Notes: generated from the letters alone by a model not told the origin. 64,000 bases of DNA from Mangrovicoccus sp049603835 (GCA_049603835.1 JBMYSZ010000005.1:124001-188000), one strand, 5' to 3'. Counted from the stretch's first letter, positions 36,384 to 45,212 are shown. Made by a program: numbers and translations.

Positions 36384-37514
36384 ATGAAAGACACATCCAT
36401 CCATGATTTTTCGCCAATCGCACCAGCTGAGGGCCCGCGCCCTTATGGTCGTGTGGCGGTGATCGGGACCGGGTCTTGGGGCACTGCTGTAGCAAGTCTG
36501 ACCCAACGCGCAGGTTGTGAAACCGTGCTGCTTGGCCGAGATCACGCAATCGCCGAAGCTATTACTCTGACCGGCGAAAACCCGAAATACCTAAAGGATA
36601 TCGCGCTGCCTAAGGGGCTGCGCGCGACCACCAATAAGCTGGATGCGCTTTTTGGCGCTGAGGCGGTGTTTCTAGTGACCCCGTCGCAATCGCTACGCCA
36701 AGTTGCGCGAGATATCAAAACGCTGCTAGCGCCTGGCGTGCCTGTTGTGCTCTGCGCGAAGGGGATCGAAATCGGCACCGGCCTGCTGCTGAGCCAAGCC
36801 GTGGCCGAAGAATTGCCTGGCCATCCCATCGGTGCTTTGTCTGGCCCAACCTTTGCGACGGATACGGCCCAAGGCCATTACACCGCCGCGACCCTTGCCT
36901 TTGAATTCCGCCACGAAGACCGGCTGAACCCCAATGACAGCCCCGCCGCGCGGCTTGCCGTGACCATGAGCTCGGAAACCTTCCGGCCTTATATCTCGGA
37001 CGATCTGACCGGGGTCGAGGTGGCGGGTGCTATGAAAAACGTTATCGCCATCGCCTGCGGGATGATGACCGGCGCGGGTTTTGCCGAAAACACCCGCGCG
37101 GCGTTGATCGCCCGTGGTTTGGACGAAATGAAAACCCTTGCCGAGGCGCTTGGCGGTCGCCGCGAAACCGTGACCGGCTTGTCAGGTGTTGGGGATCTGA
37201 CCCTGACCTGTTCCTCGCAAACCTCGCGCAATATGTCCCTGGGCCACCAGCTGGGACAAGGCCTGCCGCGAAGTGAGTGTTTCCAAGGCCGCCCCGTGGT
37301 GGTCGAAGGCGAAACCAATGCCCGCTCGATCATCGATCTGGCCCGACGCCTGGGGATTTCCCTGCCCATTTGCGAGACGGTTTTCGGCATTCTGCACGAA
37401 GATCGCGATTTGGCCGCCAGCTTTGCGACGCTCTGGACTCAACCGATTGAATCCGAGCCGCGCGCACTGACCCTTGAGCTGCCCCATCCCATCACGACGG
37501 AGACTTACGCGTGA
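36384..37514 (+). CDS. gpsA: Glycerol-3-phosphate dehydrogenase [NAD(P)+]
   Basis: A 376-residue protein that reduces dihydroxyacetone phosphate to sn-glycerol 3-phosphate. The NAD(P) motif GTGSWGTA is at residues ~29-35. LCAKGIE, LSGPTFA and the catalytic lysine block VAGAMKNVIAIACGM are present, followed by GVGDLTLTC and RNMSLG. It is ~35 residues longer than E. coli GpsA, partly from an N-terminal tail. It starts an operon with a HAD phosphatase and ggpS, so its glycerol 3-phosphate probably feeds glucosylglycerol synthesis rather than only phospholipids; a housekeeping gpsA may exist elsewhere. AAAGGAG precedes the ATG. Confidence 0.92.
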   Translation: MKDTSIHDFSPIAPAEGPRPYGRVAVIGTGSWGTAVASLTQRAGCETVLLGRDHAIAEAITLTGENPKYLKDIALPKGLRATTNKLDALFGAEAVFLVTPSQSLRQVARDIKTLLAPGVPVVLCAKGIEIGTGLLLSQAVAEELPGHPIGALSGPTFATDTAQGHYTAATLAFEFRHEDRLNPNDSPAARLAVTMSSETFRPYISDDLTGVEVAGAMKNVIAIACGMMTGAGFAENTRAALIARGLDEMKTLAEALGGRRETVTGLSGVGDLTLTCSSQTSRNMSLGHQLGQGLPRSECFQGRPVVVEGETNARSIIDLARRLGISLPICETVFGILHEDRDLAASFATLWTQPIESEPRALTLELPHPITTETYA

Positions 37515-38299
37515 GCCTAGATACCATTGCCCCGGCGCTCTTGTCGGATAAGAAATTCATCCTTGCCACTGATCTGGACGGCACTTTTCTGGGCGGCACG
37601 CCCGAAGCACGCCAAGATCTTTACCGCTGGATCACCCTGAACCGTGATAGTGTTGGGCTGATCTTTGTCACCGGACGCGACCCGCATTTCATCGAAGAGC
37701 TCTGCACAACCTCTATTGTGCCATGGCCTGAATATGTGGTGGGCGATGTGGGAACGACTATTGCCGCTGTGTCGCAAGAAACCGGCCTGCGCCCGATCAC
37801 CGAATTGGAAGCGCCGATTGCCGAGGTCTGGCAGGATGCGGGCCAAAAGGTCGTCGCGAAATTGGCGGATTGGCCGGGTCTGACCGCTCAGCGGGAACCT
37901 TTTCGCTATCGCATGAGTTACGATATGGACCCCGCGACATTCGACAAGGGCGCTTGTGACCTGGTCAATGAAATGGGGTTGGACTGGCTGATCTCGGCGG
38001 ACCGGTTCTTTGATGTGCTGCCCAAAGGCGTCTCAAAAGGCCCAAGCTTAAAGCGGCTTCTGTCCCATCTGGGCGTGCCCGAGCATCGGGTTTTGGTCGC
38101 GGGCGATACGCTGAACGACTTGTCCATGCTCAATAGCGGCTTGCCCGCTGTGGCCGTTGGCGGATCCGAGCCGGATCTGCTGACCCAAGTCAAAGACCTA
38201 AAATCCGTCCATTGCGCCACCGCTATCGGCGCGGCGGGCATTACCGAAGCCATCCAAAGCCTGGAAATGCACCCAAAAGGAGCCCTGCTCAATGCCTAG
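37511..38299 (+). CDS. HAD-IIB phosphatase, probable glucosylglycerol-phosphate phosphatase
   Basis: A 262-residue HAD-superfamily phosphatase. The nucleophile motif is DLDGT (Asp21, Asp23), with VTGRDP as motif II and GDTLNDLSML as motif IV. The cap resembles sucrose-phosphate and mannosyl-glycerate phosphatases. Placed between gpsA and ggpS with overlaps of 4 bases (GTG start, GTGA) and 8 bases, it most likely removes phosphate from glucosylglycerol 3-phosphate to release the osmolyte. The enzyme class is certain; the substrate is inferred from the operon. Confidence 0.8.
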   Translation: MSLDTIAPALLSDKKFILATDLDGTFLGGTPEARQDLYRWITLNRDSVGLIFVTGRDPHFIEELCTTSIVPWPEYVVGDVGTTIAAVSQETGLRPITELEAPIAEVWQDAGQKVVAKLADWPGLTAQREPFRYRMSYDMDPATFDKGACDLVNEMGLDWLISADRFFDVLPKGVSKGPSLKRLLSHLGVPEHRVLVAGDTLNDLSMLNSGLPAVAVGGSEPDLLTQVKDLKSVHCATAIGAAGITEAIQSLEMHPKGALLNA

Positions 38300-39812
38300 T
38301 GAATTGGTCATCGTCTATCACCGCCAACCTTATGAGGAGGTGGTTGAAGATGGGAAGACCGTCTTCAAGGAAAACAAATCCCCTAATGGCATTGTTCCGA
38401 CGCTCAAATCCTTGTTTGGGCGCGTGGATCGCGGCGCTTGGGTGGCATGGAAACAGGCCGAAGATCCGTCTAACCCTGATTTCGAACGGGTTGTGGAAAT
38501 CGAAGACGCTCATGGCAGCTATACCGTGTCGCGCCTGCCCCTGACCGCAAAACAAGTGTCGAGCTTTTATCATGTGACCTCGAAAGAGGCGATGTGGCCG
38601 ATCCTGCATGGATTCCGCGAACGCTATAACTATGACCCGGTGGACTGGCCAACTTTCCGCGAAGTGAATTGGGCTTTTGCCGAAGCCGCAGCCGCCGAAG
38701 CTGCCGAAGGCGCGATTGTCTGGGTCCATGACTATAATCTGTGGCTGGTGCCTGGCTTCTTGCGCCAGATGCGGCCCGATCTGAAAATCTCTTTCTATCA
38801 TCACACGCCATTCCCGGCGGCGGATATGTTCAACGCCCTGCCCTGGCGCAAAGAGATCGTCGAAAGCCTGATGGCCTGTGACTGCGTTGGCTTCCATATC
38901 CCGCGCTATGCCAATAACTTTGCCTCTGTGGCTCTGTCCCTGACCGATGCGGAGGTGGAAAAAACCGCGCGCGTGCATCCGGATTTCGTGGCCCGTGACT
39001 CTGCTTTGTCGGATCGTCACTATTCTCAGATCCTAGAATTGAACGGCCATAAAGTGCATCTGACCGTGTCCGGTGTCGGCATTGATAGCCAATATATCGA
39101 CAATCTCGCCCGCAGCGAGGAAACCGCCACCAAGGTGGAGGCCGTTCGCGAAGAGCTGGGCGATGCGCGGCTTGTTCTGTCGGTTGGCCGCACGGATTAC
39201 ACCAAAGGCGGGATCGAACAGCTGCTATCTTTTGAGCGGGTGCTAGAGGCGCATCCCGAGCTGCATGGCAAGCTGCGTTTGATGCATGTCTCGGTCTCGG
39301 CCAATACCAATATGACCGCCTATGAGCAGGTTCAAACCGAGCTCGAAGCAACAGCCGGCCGGATCAACGCCACTTATGGCAGTTTCGAATGGCAGCCAGT
39401 GTCGATGACCTCCTCGCCCGTGCCGTTCAAAGAGCTGGTGGCCTATTACCAAGCGGCGGATGTTTTGTGGATTACGCCTTTGGCGGATGGGATGAACCTA
39501 GTCTGCAAGGAATTCGTCAGTGCCCGCACCGATGAGCAAGGCGTTCTGATCCTGTCGGAATTCGCAGGCGCTGCGGTGGAGCTGCATGAAGCAATCCATT
39601 GCAATCCTTACTCACATCGCTCGATGGACCATACTCTGATCCAAGCCCTGGCAGTCGAAGAAGACGAAGCCCGTAGCCGCATGCACGCCCTGCGCGATCA
39701 TGTGAAAACCTACGGCATCGCCTATTGGGCGCAAGAACAGCTGCGTCCGATCGAGAAAATGGCCGATATAGAAATCGATGTGGATGATGCCCCGCTGAAA
39801 ATCGCGTCGTGA
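38292..39812 (+). CDS. ggpS: Glucosylglycerol-phosphate synthase (GT20)
   Basis: A 506-residue GT20 glycosyltransferase related to trehalose-phosphate synthase. It transfers glucose from ADP-glucose to glycerol 3-phosphate. The sequence agrees closely with cyanobacterial GgpS: VIVYHRQPYEE, SPNGIVPTLKS, FYHVTSKEAMWPILH, VWVHDYNLWLVP-type IVWVHDYNLWLVPGF, FYHHTPFPAADMFN and DGMNLVCKEFV. Trehalose synthases lack the YHRxPYE start. Together with the upstream gpsA and phosphatase genes this forms a complete route to glucosylglycerol, a compatible solute for salt stress. Regulation by salt is expected from known systems but not visible here. Confidence 0.92.
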   Translation: MPSELVIVYHRQPYEEVVEDGKTVFKENKSPNGIVPTLKSLFGRVDRGAWVAWKQAEDPSNPDFERVVEIEDAHGSYTVSRLPLTAKQVSSFYHVTSKEAMWPILHGFRERYNYDPVDWPTFREVNWAFAEAAAAEAAEGAIVWVHDYNLWLVPGFLRQMRPDLKISFYHHTPFPAADMFNALPWRKEIVESLMACDCVGFHIPRYANNFASVALSLTDAEVEKTARVHPDFVARDSALSDRHYSQILELNGHKVHLTVSGVGIDSQYIDNLARSEETATKVEAVREELGDARLVLSVGRTDYTKGGIEQLLSFERVLEAHPELHGKLRLMHVSVSANTNMTAYEQVQTELEATAGRINATYGSFEWQPVSMTSSPVPFKELVAYYQAADVLWITPLADGMNLVCKEFVSARTDEQGVLILSEFAGAAVELHEAIHCNPYSHRSMDHTLIQALAVEEDEARSRMHALRDHVKTYGIAYWAQEQLRPIEKMADIEIDVDDAPLKIAS

Positions 39813-39954
39813 ACTTCATTGTGATCCTGGCCTGATCTCATCCGGGTGACGCCCCTGTCGCCCGGCAGATTAGTCAAAACGTGCAGCTACTACCCCAAGC
39901 ACCCTAGCCTTGGGATCAGTCGGATTATGCCCGCAGTCTCAGAAAGGACAGATT

Positions 39955-40149
39955 ATGAATATCGAAATCACAGGCATTGGTGGGCTGATCCTTTTGGCTC
40001 TGAATGTTTGGGCGATCGTCAGCGTTGTTCAGTCCCGCAATTCCACGGGATCGAAAGTTCTGTGGACCCTGCTTATCCTGCTGCTACCACTTCTTGGCTT
40101 CCTCATTTGGCTCTTAGCCGGGCCTCGCGCCGAGCCCAGCCGTATTTAA
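39955..40149 (+). CDS. PLDc_N-domain small membrane protein
   Basis: A 64-residue peptide with two hydrophobic helices: GGLILLALNVWAIVSVVQS and LWTLLILLLPLLGFLIWLLA, ending GPRAEPSRI. This matches the PLDc_N family, the membrane anchor found at the N-terminus of cardiolipin synthases or as stand-alone peptides. It lies 15 bases upstream of a phospholipase D family gene, so the two may act together. AGAAAGGA precedes the ATG at 39955; a longer upstream start would add an unlike 15-residue tail. Confidence 0.8.
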   Translation: MNIEITGIGGLILLALNVWAIVSVVQSRNSTGSKVLWTLLILLLPLLGFLIWLLAGPRAEPSRI

Positions 40150-40164
40150 CGGAGGATCCGTTCC

Positions 40165-41724
40165 ATGGCCTTTGATGTCGAGCCAGCGCTTGCCCCTATT
40201 GAGCAGTTTCAATTCCTACTGACCGCAGAAGAGGCCTATCCCGCTTTTGAAGAGGCGGTGTTTAAGGCGCGGCGGGAAATCTCGGCGTCGTTTCGGGTGT
40301 TTGACCCACAAACCCGGCTGCGCAGCGAGATCGCTCAAAGCATCGGCGCGACCTGGGCGGATCTGTTGGCCCATGTTTTGCGGCGCGGGGTCAATATCAC
40401 TTTGGTGATCTCCGATTTCGATGCTTTGGCGAAACCGCAATTGCATCAGGCCACTACCAAAAGCCTGCGCCAACTCGAAAAGATCCGCGATGGGCTGCCA
40501 CAAGATGCGGGGAAACTGACCATTCGCGCAGCGCTTCACCCGGCAAAGCTCGGATTTGTGCCGCGACTTTTGCTTTGGCCTGTTATGCAGAAGAAACTGG
40601 CGCAACATGCGGCCTGGTTGAATTCCCTGCCCAAAGCAGAGCGCCAAGATGCGCTGGAGCATTTGCCCGGCCTGGCCCCGTATTTGCGGGAGCGGGACGG
40701 CAAGCTGCGCCCGGACCGCCTCTCATTGCCGCCGCTTTTTCCCGCGACGCATCACCAGAAAATCGCCGTCATCGACCAAGAGACCCTGTTTCTTGGCGGG
40801 CTCGATCTGGATGAGCGCCGCTATGACACCCCTGACCATGATCGCCCGGCCGAGCAAACTTGGCATGATCTTCAGCTTTTGGCGCGTGGCACAGTGGCGA
40901 AAGACGCGTTGCAGCATCTTGGCCGCTTCGAAGATGAAGTCTCCGGTCGCCTTTCCGCCACGCCGCGCCGCCATATCCTGACCACGCTAAGCCGCCGAAC
41001 TTGGGGGCCTTTTGCGCTTTGGCCGCGCTCGACGCGCCGCGACTTGGCCAATGCTTTCATCGATGGTGCCATGCGCGCCGAAAAGCTGATCTATATTGAA
41101 ACCCAGTTTTTCCGGGACACAAAACTTGCCCGCAAATTGGCACGGATCGGCAAGGCCAAACCCCGTCTGTCGATCATCCTGCTTTTGCCCGCCGCCCCCG
41201 AAGGCGTCGCTTTTGAACATCGCCAAAGCCTGGATCTACGCCATGGTGAAGCGCTGCAATTGCGCTGCCTTTCGATCTTGCGTCGCGGCTTTGGCGACCG
41301 CCTGACCCTAGTGACCCCGGCTCAGCCGCGTCACGGCAGTGGCGATCCCCGTGACAAAGCCCATGGCGCACCGATCATTTATGTGCATGCGAAAACCGCT
41401 TGTTTCGATGACCACACGGCGCTGATTTCCTCGGCAAATCTCAATGGCCGCTCTGGGGCTTGGGATACCGAAGCCGGTCTGCGCCTCAGCGATCCCGACC
41501 ATATCCGCGAGCTGCGTCAAAAGCTATTCGATCATTGGTTGCCGGAAAATGCCGGAGATGAGTTTTACGCCCCCAGCAAAGCCGCCCAGAATTGGCAAAA
41601 ACTCGCCCGCGAAAATGCCGCTACAGAGCCGACAAAGCGCCAAGGGTTTTTACTGCCTTTGCCGCTAAAACGTCCTCGCCGATTTGCAGCTTTGGCGCCC
41701 TTTTTTCCCGATGAAATGGTTTAA
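40165..41724 (+). CDS. Phospholipase D family protein (cardiolipin synthase-like)
   Basis: A 519-residue protein with two HKD motifs: HHQKIAVIDQETLFLGGLDL near residue 195 and YVHAKTACFDDHTALISSAN near residue 410. Both lead into the usual N/G-N-R segments. This arrangement is shared by cardiolipin synthases and phosphatidyltransferases. There is no membrane anchor, which may be supplied by the PLDc_N peptide encoded just upstream. GGAGGATCC precedes the ATG. The substrate is not fixed by sequence. Confidence 0.85.
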   Translation: MAFDVEPALAPIEQFQFLLTAEEAYPAFEEAVFKARREISASFRVFDPQTRLRSEIAQSIGATWADLLAHVLRRGVNITLVISDFDALAKPQLHQATTKSLRQLEKIRDGLPQDAGKLTIRAALHPAKLGFVPRLLLWPVMQKKLAQHAAWLNSLPKAERQDALEHLPGLAPYLRERDGKLRPDRLSLPPLFPATHHQKIAVIDQETLFLGGLDLDERRYDTPDHDRPAEQTWHDLQLLARGTVAKDALQHLGRFEDEVSGRLSATPRRHILTTLSRRTWGPFALWPRSTRRDLANAFIDGAMRAEKLIYIETQFFRDTKLARKLARIGKAKPRLSIILLLPAAPEGVAFEHRQSLDLRHGEALQLRCLSILRRGFGDRLTLVTPAQPRHGSGDPRDKAHGAPIIYVHAKTACFDDHTALISSANLNGRSGAWDTEAGLRLSDPDHIRELRQKLFDHWLPENAGDEFYAPSKAAQNWQKLARENAATEPTKRQGFLLPLPLKRPRRFAALAPFFPDEMV

Positions 41725-41788
41725 AATTCGGAACCTCTTTGGGCCATCCGCGTTTGTAGAATGAACGCAATGACGAAAGGAGATCGCT

Positions 41789-41989
41789 ATGAATTGGGAT
41801 ATCATTCAAGGTAAATGGAGCCAGATCAAAGGTGAAGCTCAGCAAGAATGGGGCAAGCTGACTGATGATGATCTTCAGCAAGCCGACGGCAAACGCGAAG
41901 AGCTGGCCGGCAAATTGCAAGAACGCTACGGCAAAACCAAAGAAGAAGCCGAGAAAGAAATCGACGCTTGGCTGAAAAAGGTCGCCTAA
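41789..41989 (+). CDS. CsbD family stress protein
   Basis: A 66-residue hydrophilic protein of the CsbD family: MNWDIIQGKWSQIKGEAQQE, KLTDDDL, GKREELAGKLQERYG and a C-terminal EAEKEIDAWLKK. Members are abundant under general or envelope stress; the molecular role is unknown. GAAAGGAG gives a strong ribosome site. A strong terminator follows at 42045-42081. Proximity to osmolyte and phospholipid genes fits a stress cluster. Confidence 0.92.
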   Translation: MNWDIIQGKWSQIKGEAQQEWGKLTDDDLQQADGKREELAGKLQERYGKTKEEAEKEIDAWLKKVA

Positions 41990-42044
41990 AATTGGTCGAT
42001 TTTTGGTGATGCTCTCGAAAAACAACGTGACCAAAAATCTGTTC

Positions 42045-42081
42045 TCGACGGTGGCGCCTTTCGCCGCCGTCGATTTTTTTT
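42045..42081 (+). terminator. Rho-independent terminator after csbD gene
   Basis: A 12-bp stem (TCGACGGTGGCG / CGCCGCCGTCGA, one G-T pair), a 5-base loop and eight T. It ends the csbD transcript. The rest of the gap 41990-42285 is AT-rich and should contain the promoter of the sigma-factor gene; no -35/-10 pair was convincing enough to place. Confidence 0.88.
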
Positions 42082-42285
42082 GCCATTATCAAAAGACATA
42101 ACTGAAGAAACTTGAATTTTTCCATTTCATATCAGCAGCTTGCCGCCTGCCTTAAAACACTGCTCAGCCAGCTAAGTGACAGGAATGTCACGAAAAATCA
42201 CTCATGGATCTGAACCACTTGCGATACGATATCTCTGTCCTTAGCCGATATATAACGACGCCAATACACCGGATAACTCTGCGCC

Positions 42286-42828
42286 TTGCCTAGCTTAGAT
42301 GACATAGAATCTTACCTCGCGCGGTGCGGTATTGGCGATAAAGTGGCCTTTGGTCTGCTTTATGATGCAACCTCTGCGAAACTATTTGGGGTCTGCCTGC
42401 GTATCTTGAATAACCGCAGCGAAGCAGAAGAAGCGCTGCAAGACGCCTATATTCGTATTTGGCAAAAAGCAGACACCTATGCCGCAAATGGGCATAGCCC
42501 GATGACCTGGCTGATTACCGTGACCCGGAATTTGGCTATTGATAAATTGCGCGCCCGTCGCGCCAAAACAGAGGATCTAGAAAGCGCGCCCGAAATTGCC
42601 GATGCGGGCCCCTCCCCCGAAGCGCAAGCTCTGGCCGCGTCAGAGGCCCGGCGGGTGGTGGTTTGTCTTGACGCGTTAGAGCAGGACAAAGCCGAAGCGG
42701 TGCGCGGTGCCTATTTACAAGGTCAAAGCTATCAGGATTTGGCCGAGCGTTTTTCTGTGCCACTAAATACAATGCGGACTTGGCTGCGTCGTAGCCTGAT
42801 CAAACTGAAAGAGTGCCTAAGTCAATGA
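42286..42828 (+). CDS. ECF RNA polymerase sigma factor (SigK/ECF19-like)
   Basis: A 180-residue ECF sigma factor. Region 2 spans ~20-90 (FGLLYDATSAKLFGVCLRIL, EAEEALQDAYIRIWQKADTY, WLITVTRNLAIDKLR). Region 4 spans ~125-175 (AYLQGQSYQDLAERF, VPLNTMRTWLRRSLIKLKE). The gene uses a TTG start; no in-frame ATG lies early enough. It overlaps the anti-sigma gene by 4 bases (ATGA), the standard co-expressed pair. The pair resembles SigK/RskA systems, in which envelope signals release sigma from a membrane anti-sigma factor. Target promoters are unknown. Confidence 0.9.
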   Translation: MPSLDDIESYLARCGIGDKVAFGLLYDATSAKLFGVCLRILNNRSEAEEALQDAYIRIWQKADTYAANGHSPMTWLITVTRNLAIDKLRARRAKTEDLESAPEIADAGPSPEAQALAASEARRVVVCLDALEQDKAEAVRGAYLQGQSYQDLAERFSVPLNTMRTWLRRSLIKLKECLSQ

Positions 42829-43538
42829 GTAGCGAGATGGAATATGCCGAAGACGATATCGCCCGCGCGGGCGAGTATGTCTTGCATCTTCTATCCCCCG
42901 AAGCGCGCCGGGGTTTCGAAGCGCGCATGCGGCAAGAGCAAGCTTTGCGTCGTTTGGTGGCGGAATGGGAAATTGGGCTCGCCCCTCTGGCCGAGGATAT
43001 TGCCGAAACCCCGGCGCCGCCTTGGCTGAAAGGTCGGATCGAAGATCGGCTGTTCCCCGCGATCGAGCCAAAGAAAGAACCTTTCTGGTCCAGCTGGCCT
43101 GGGATTGGCATTGGCATCAGCTCCATTGCCGCCATTTTCGCCTTGGCCGTTGTGTTGACCGAGCCGCATTTGCCGAGCTTTGACCAGATGGCAGCGACCC
43201 ACCAGGCAGAGTTGGTCCGCGAAGGCAGCCCAATCATCGCCCAGGCGCGTTTCTCGGTAGAAGATGGCTCCTTGCAGATCACCCGGCTAGAAGGCACCGC
43301 CCCGCCGGGACGGGTATTGCAGCTTTGGATGATCGACGATCAGATGACCGGCCCGGCTTCGCTTGGCTTGCTGGCTGAAGATGCCATTGAAACGGTTGTG
43401 ATTGTCCCCGAAGACCTGCGCGACAATCTGGTGTCCGGCACCGGGCTTTTGGAGATTTCCGAAGAGCCTCCGGGTGGCTCGCCCATCGGTCGCCCAACTG
43501 GCGCGGTCTTGGCTATCGGTCAGGTCGAAAGCCTCTAA
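42825..43538 (+). CDS. Membrane anti-sigma factor (RskA-like)
   Basis: A 237-residue protein with a cytoplasmic zinc-finger-less anti-sigma helix region (DDIARAGEYVLHLLSPEARR), one membrane helix (~residues 88-110, IGISSIAAIFALAVVL) and a periplasmic RskA domain (PGRVLQLWMIDDQMTGPASL, EGSPPGGSPIG-like SEEPPGGSPIGRPTGAV). The C-terminal GSP-x-G-P-TG motif is typical. It holds the sigma factor at 42286-42828 inactive until proteolysis. The ATG at 42825 overlaps the sigma stop; a GTG 12 bases upstream is a weaker alternative. A long hairpin follows the gene. Confidence 0.88.
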   Translation: MSSEMEYAEDDIARAGEYVLHLLSPEARRGFEARMRQEQALRRLVAEWEIGLAPLAEDIAETPAPPWLKGRIEDRLFPAIEPKKEPFWSSWPGIGIGISSIAAIFALAVVLTEPHLPSFDQMAATHQAELVREGSPIIAQARFSVEDGSLQITRLEGTAPPGRVLQLWMIDDQMTGPASLGLLAEDAIETVVIVPEDLRDNLVSGTGLLEISEEPPGGSPIGRPTGAVLAIGQVESL

Positions 43539-43551
43539 GTCCAGCCCAATC

Positions 43552-43597
43552 AAATTGGAAACAAATCTGACCGTATGCGTCACTTTGTTTCCAATTT
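43552..43597. terminator. Long 14-bp inverted repeat after the anti-sigma gene
   Basis: AAATTGGAAACAAA at 43552-43565 pairs perfectly with TTTGTTTCCAATTT at 43584-43597. A small inner stem (TGAC/GTCA) lies in the loop. It is AT-rich and lies between the sigma operon and the RTX gene. A transcription terminator is likely, but the absence of a U-rich tail directly after the stem leaves another role possible. Confidence 0.55.
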
Positions 43598-43745
43598 CTA
43601 TTTATTAACTTAACCAACTGAAATCAGGATTATTTTCTGTTTTCAGCATCTTAGACCTCTCTTTTCCGCTTATTCCTCGCCTTGACCCTATGTCTTTTAT
43701 TAAACTACTCGACTTTCACAACTTGTCGAATGTGAGGGGTCAAAC

Positions 43746-44780
43746 ATGGCTGATATTTTTGGAACGCCGGTAGACGATATTCTGAAGGGCACGAAATTAG
43801 GTGATCTTCTGGATGGCGGAAAAGGCAATGATACGCTGAAAGGCCGCAATGGCGCAGATAAGCTCTTGGGCGGACGGGGCGCGGATTTGCTCAAAGCCGG
43901 TGGCGGCGATGATTTGCTCGAAGGCGGTACAGATGATGACCGTCTCGAAGGCGGCAAAGGCGATGACAGCCTCACCGGCGGGACGGGCAATGACGTGCTC
44001 GATGGAGATAAAGGCGCGGATCTGCTTGTCGGCGGCGAGGGCAAGGATAGCCTTTATGGGGGCCGTGACAATGATACGCTTGATGGCGGTGATGGCAGCG
44101 ATTTCCTCGATGGTGACAAAGGCAATGATAGCCTAAGCGGCGGTCAAGGCATGGATACGCTGATCGGTGGCAAAGGCGATGACACGCTCGAAGGCGGGCT
44201 GAATACCGATATCCTCGATGGCGGCAAGGGCGATGATCTGCTTTATGCCTTTAGCTGGGCGGGCGAGCCTGTCCCGGCGCAAGATGCCAACGCTCAGGTA
44301 AATGCTGATGAGCCTCGCGCCGATAATGACCAGCTAACCGGCGGCTCGGGCGCGGATACCTTTGTGTTCCGCTGGCTCATTGACGCCAAAGACGAAATCA
44401 TCGCCAAACATACCGATGCCACCGGCGATATCGATTATTCCATGAATGGCGTTGCCGGTGAGAATGACAATGTCCATGACCATTGGGTAGAAAGCATCGG
44501 CGTAAAGACCGTCACGGATTTCAACGCGAACCAAGATACGCTGGTCTTTGAGGGCCATACGGTGCAGCTCGATACAGCCAGCTATCGCGATGTGGACGGC
44601 GATGGCGAACTCGATACGATCTTGGATTTTGTCTCTAATCAAGGCGGCAATGGCGGGGCCCATGATGGTGATGATGTGGGCCGGGTGATCCTGTTGGGCG
44701 TTGAAATTGACGCAGATGATATCACCGTTGACGCAGGCGTTTTCTATGGCGTCGAAGAGCCGTGGTCTGCTGCAGGCTAA
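43746..44780 (+). CDS. RTX calcium-binding exoprotein
   Basis: A 344-residue acidic protein. Residues ~5-165 are at least fifteen RTX-type nonapeptides (GGKGNDTL, GGDGSDFLDG), which fold into a calcium-bound beta-roll. The C-terminal ~180 residues form an Asp/Glu-rich domain (DADTFVFRW-like GADTFVFRWLIDAKDE, DGELDTILDF) that resembles the end of many marine RTX proteins and probably carries the type I secretion signal. There is no N-terminal signal peptide. No transporter genes lie in the window. No enzyme domain is seen, so it may be an extracellular matrix or surface protein. GTGAGGGG precedes the ATG. Confidence 0.88.
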   Translation: MADIFGTPVDDILKGTKLGDLLDGGKGNDTLKGRNGADKLLGGRGADLLKAGGGDDLLEGGTDDDRLEGGKGDDSLTGGTGNDVLDGDKGADLLVGGEGKDSLYGGRDNDTLDGGDGSDFLDGDKGNDSLSGGQGMDTLIGGKGDDTLEGGLNTDILDGGKGDDLLYAFSWAGEPVPAQDANAQVNADEPRADNDQLTGGSGADTFVFRWLIDAKDEIIAKHTDATGDIDYSMNGVAGENDNVHDHWVESIGVKTVTDFNANQDTLVFEGHTVQLDTASYRDVDGDGELDTILDFVSNQGGNGGAHDGDDVGRVILLGVEIDADDITVDAGVFYGVEEPWSAAG

Positions 44781-44787
44781 AACACCG

Positions 44788-44812
44788 AGCCCAGCGAAAA
44801 ACTCGCTGGGCT
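44788..44812 (+). terminator. Hairpin after the RTX gene
   Basis: A perfect 10-bp stem, AGCCCAGCGA / TCGCTGGGCT, with a 5-base loop. It lies 8 bases after the RTX stop codon. No T-run follows, so termination may be partial. The following 300 bases (44813-45127) are AT-rich and show no coding signal I can support. Confidence 0.55.
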
Positions 44813-45127
44813 TGACCCATCTCATTCAGAGTTCCCAAGATTTGTACTATAATATTCAGTGCATTAGAGAAATTATTCGAATTTCTAAAATTTTATTACT
44901 TTAGAATGAAACTTTTCATTTTGGCCGCCCGTGTCTTCTGATGTCTCGTCGGAAAACACAGGCCAAAGCTTGGTGTGACCCTCGCCGATTTGGGACATGT
45001 AAAAACCGATGCGGCGGATATTTCGGCGCATTTAGTGTGAACCAATATCAGTCTCAGGTGTTTGTTTACCAATAGTCAGCGCAAAACTCGAAAAACCCAC
45101 CACTTTCGTGATTTGTCTGGCTTATGC

Positions 45128-45183
45128 GGCTCTGCCGGCCCCAAACGGCAGAGCCTGCCTAGCATCGGCCCTATTTCGGGCCG
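45128..45183 (+). promoter_or_regulatory. Two tandem GC-rich hairpins upstream of the MsrB-like gene
   Basis: First stem: GGCTCTGCCG (45128-45137) pairs with CGGCAGAGCC (45146-45155), 8-base loop. Second stem: CGGCCC (45166-45171) pairs with GGGCCG (45178-45183), 6-base loop. The start codon at 45213 lies 30 bases further on. They may be structural elements of a 5' leader, or a terminator of something upstream followed by a promoter. I recognise no known riboswitch. Confidence 0.45.
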
Positions 45184-45212
45184 GTGCGTTTCTAACCTTT
45201 TGTAGGACTGCC

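Noticed and set aside
38292..39812. Trehalose-6-phosphate synthase as the product of the GT20 gene
   Set aside because: The YHRQPYEE start and other blocks agree with GgpS, and gpsA is in the same operon, which trehalose synthesis does not need.
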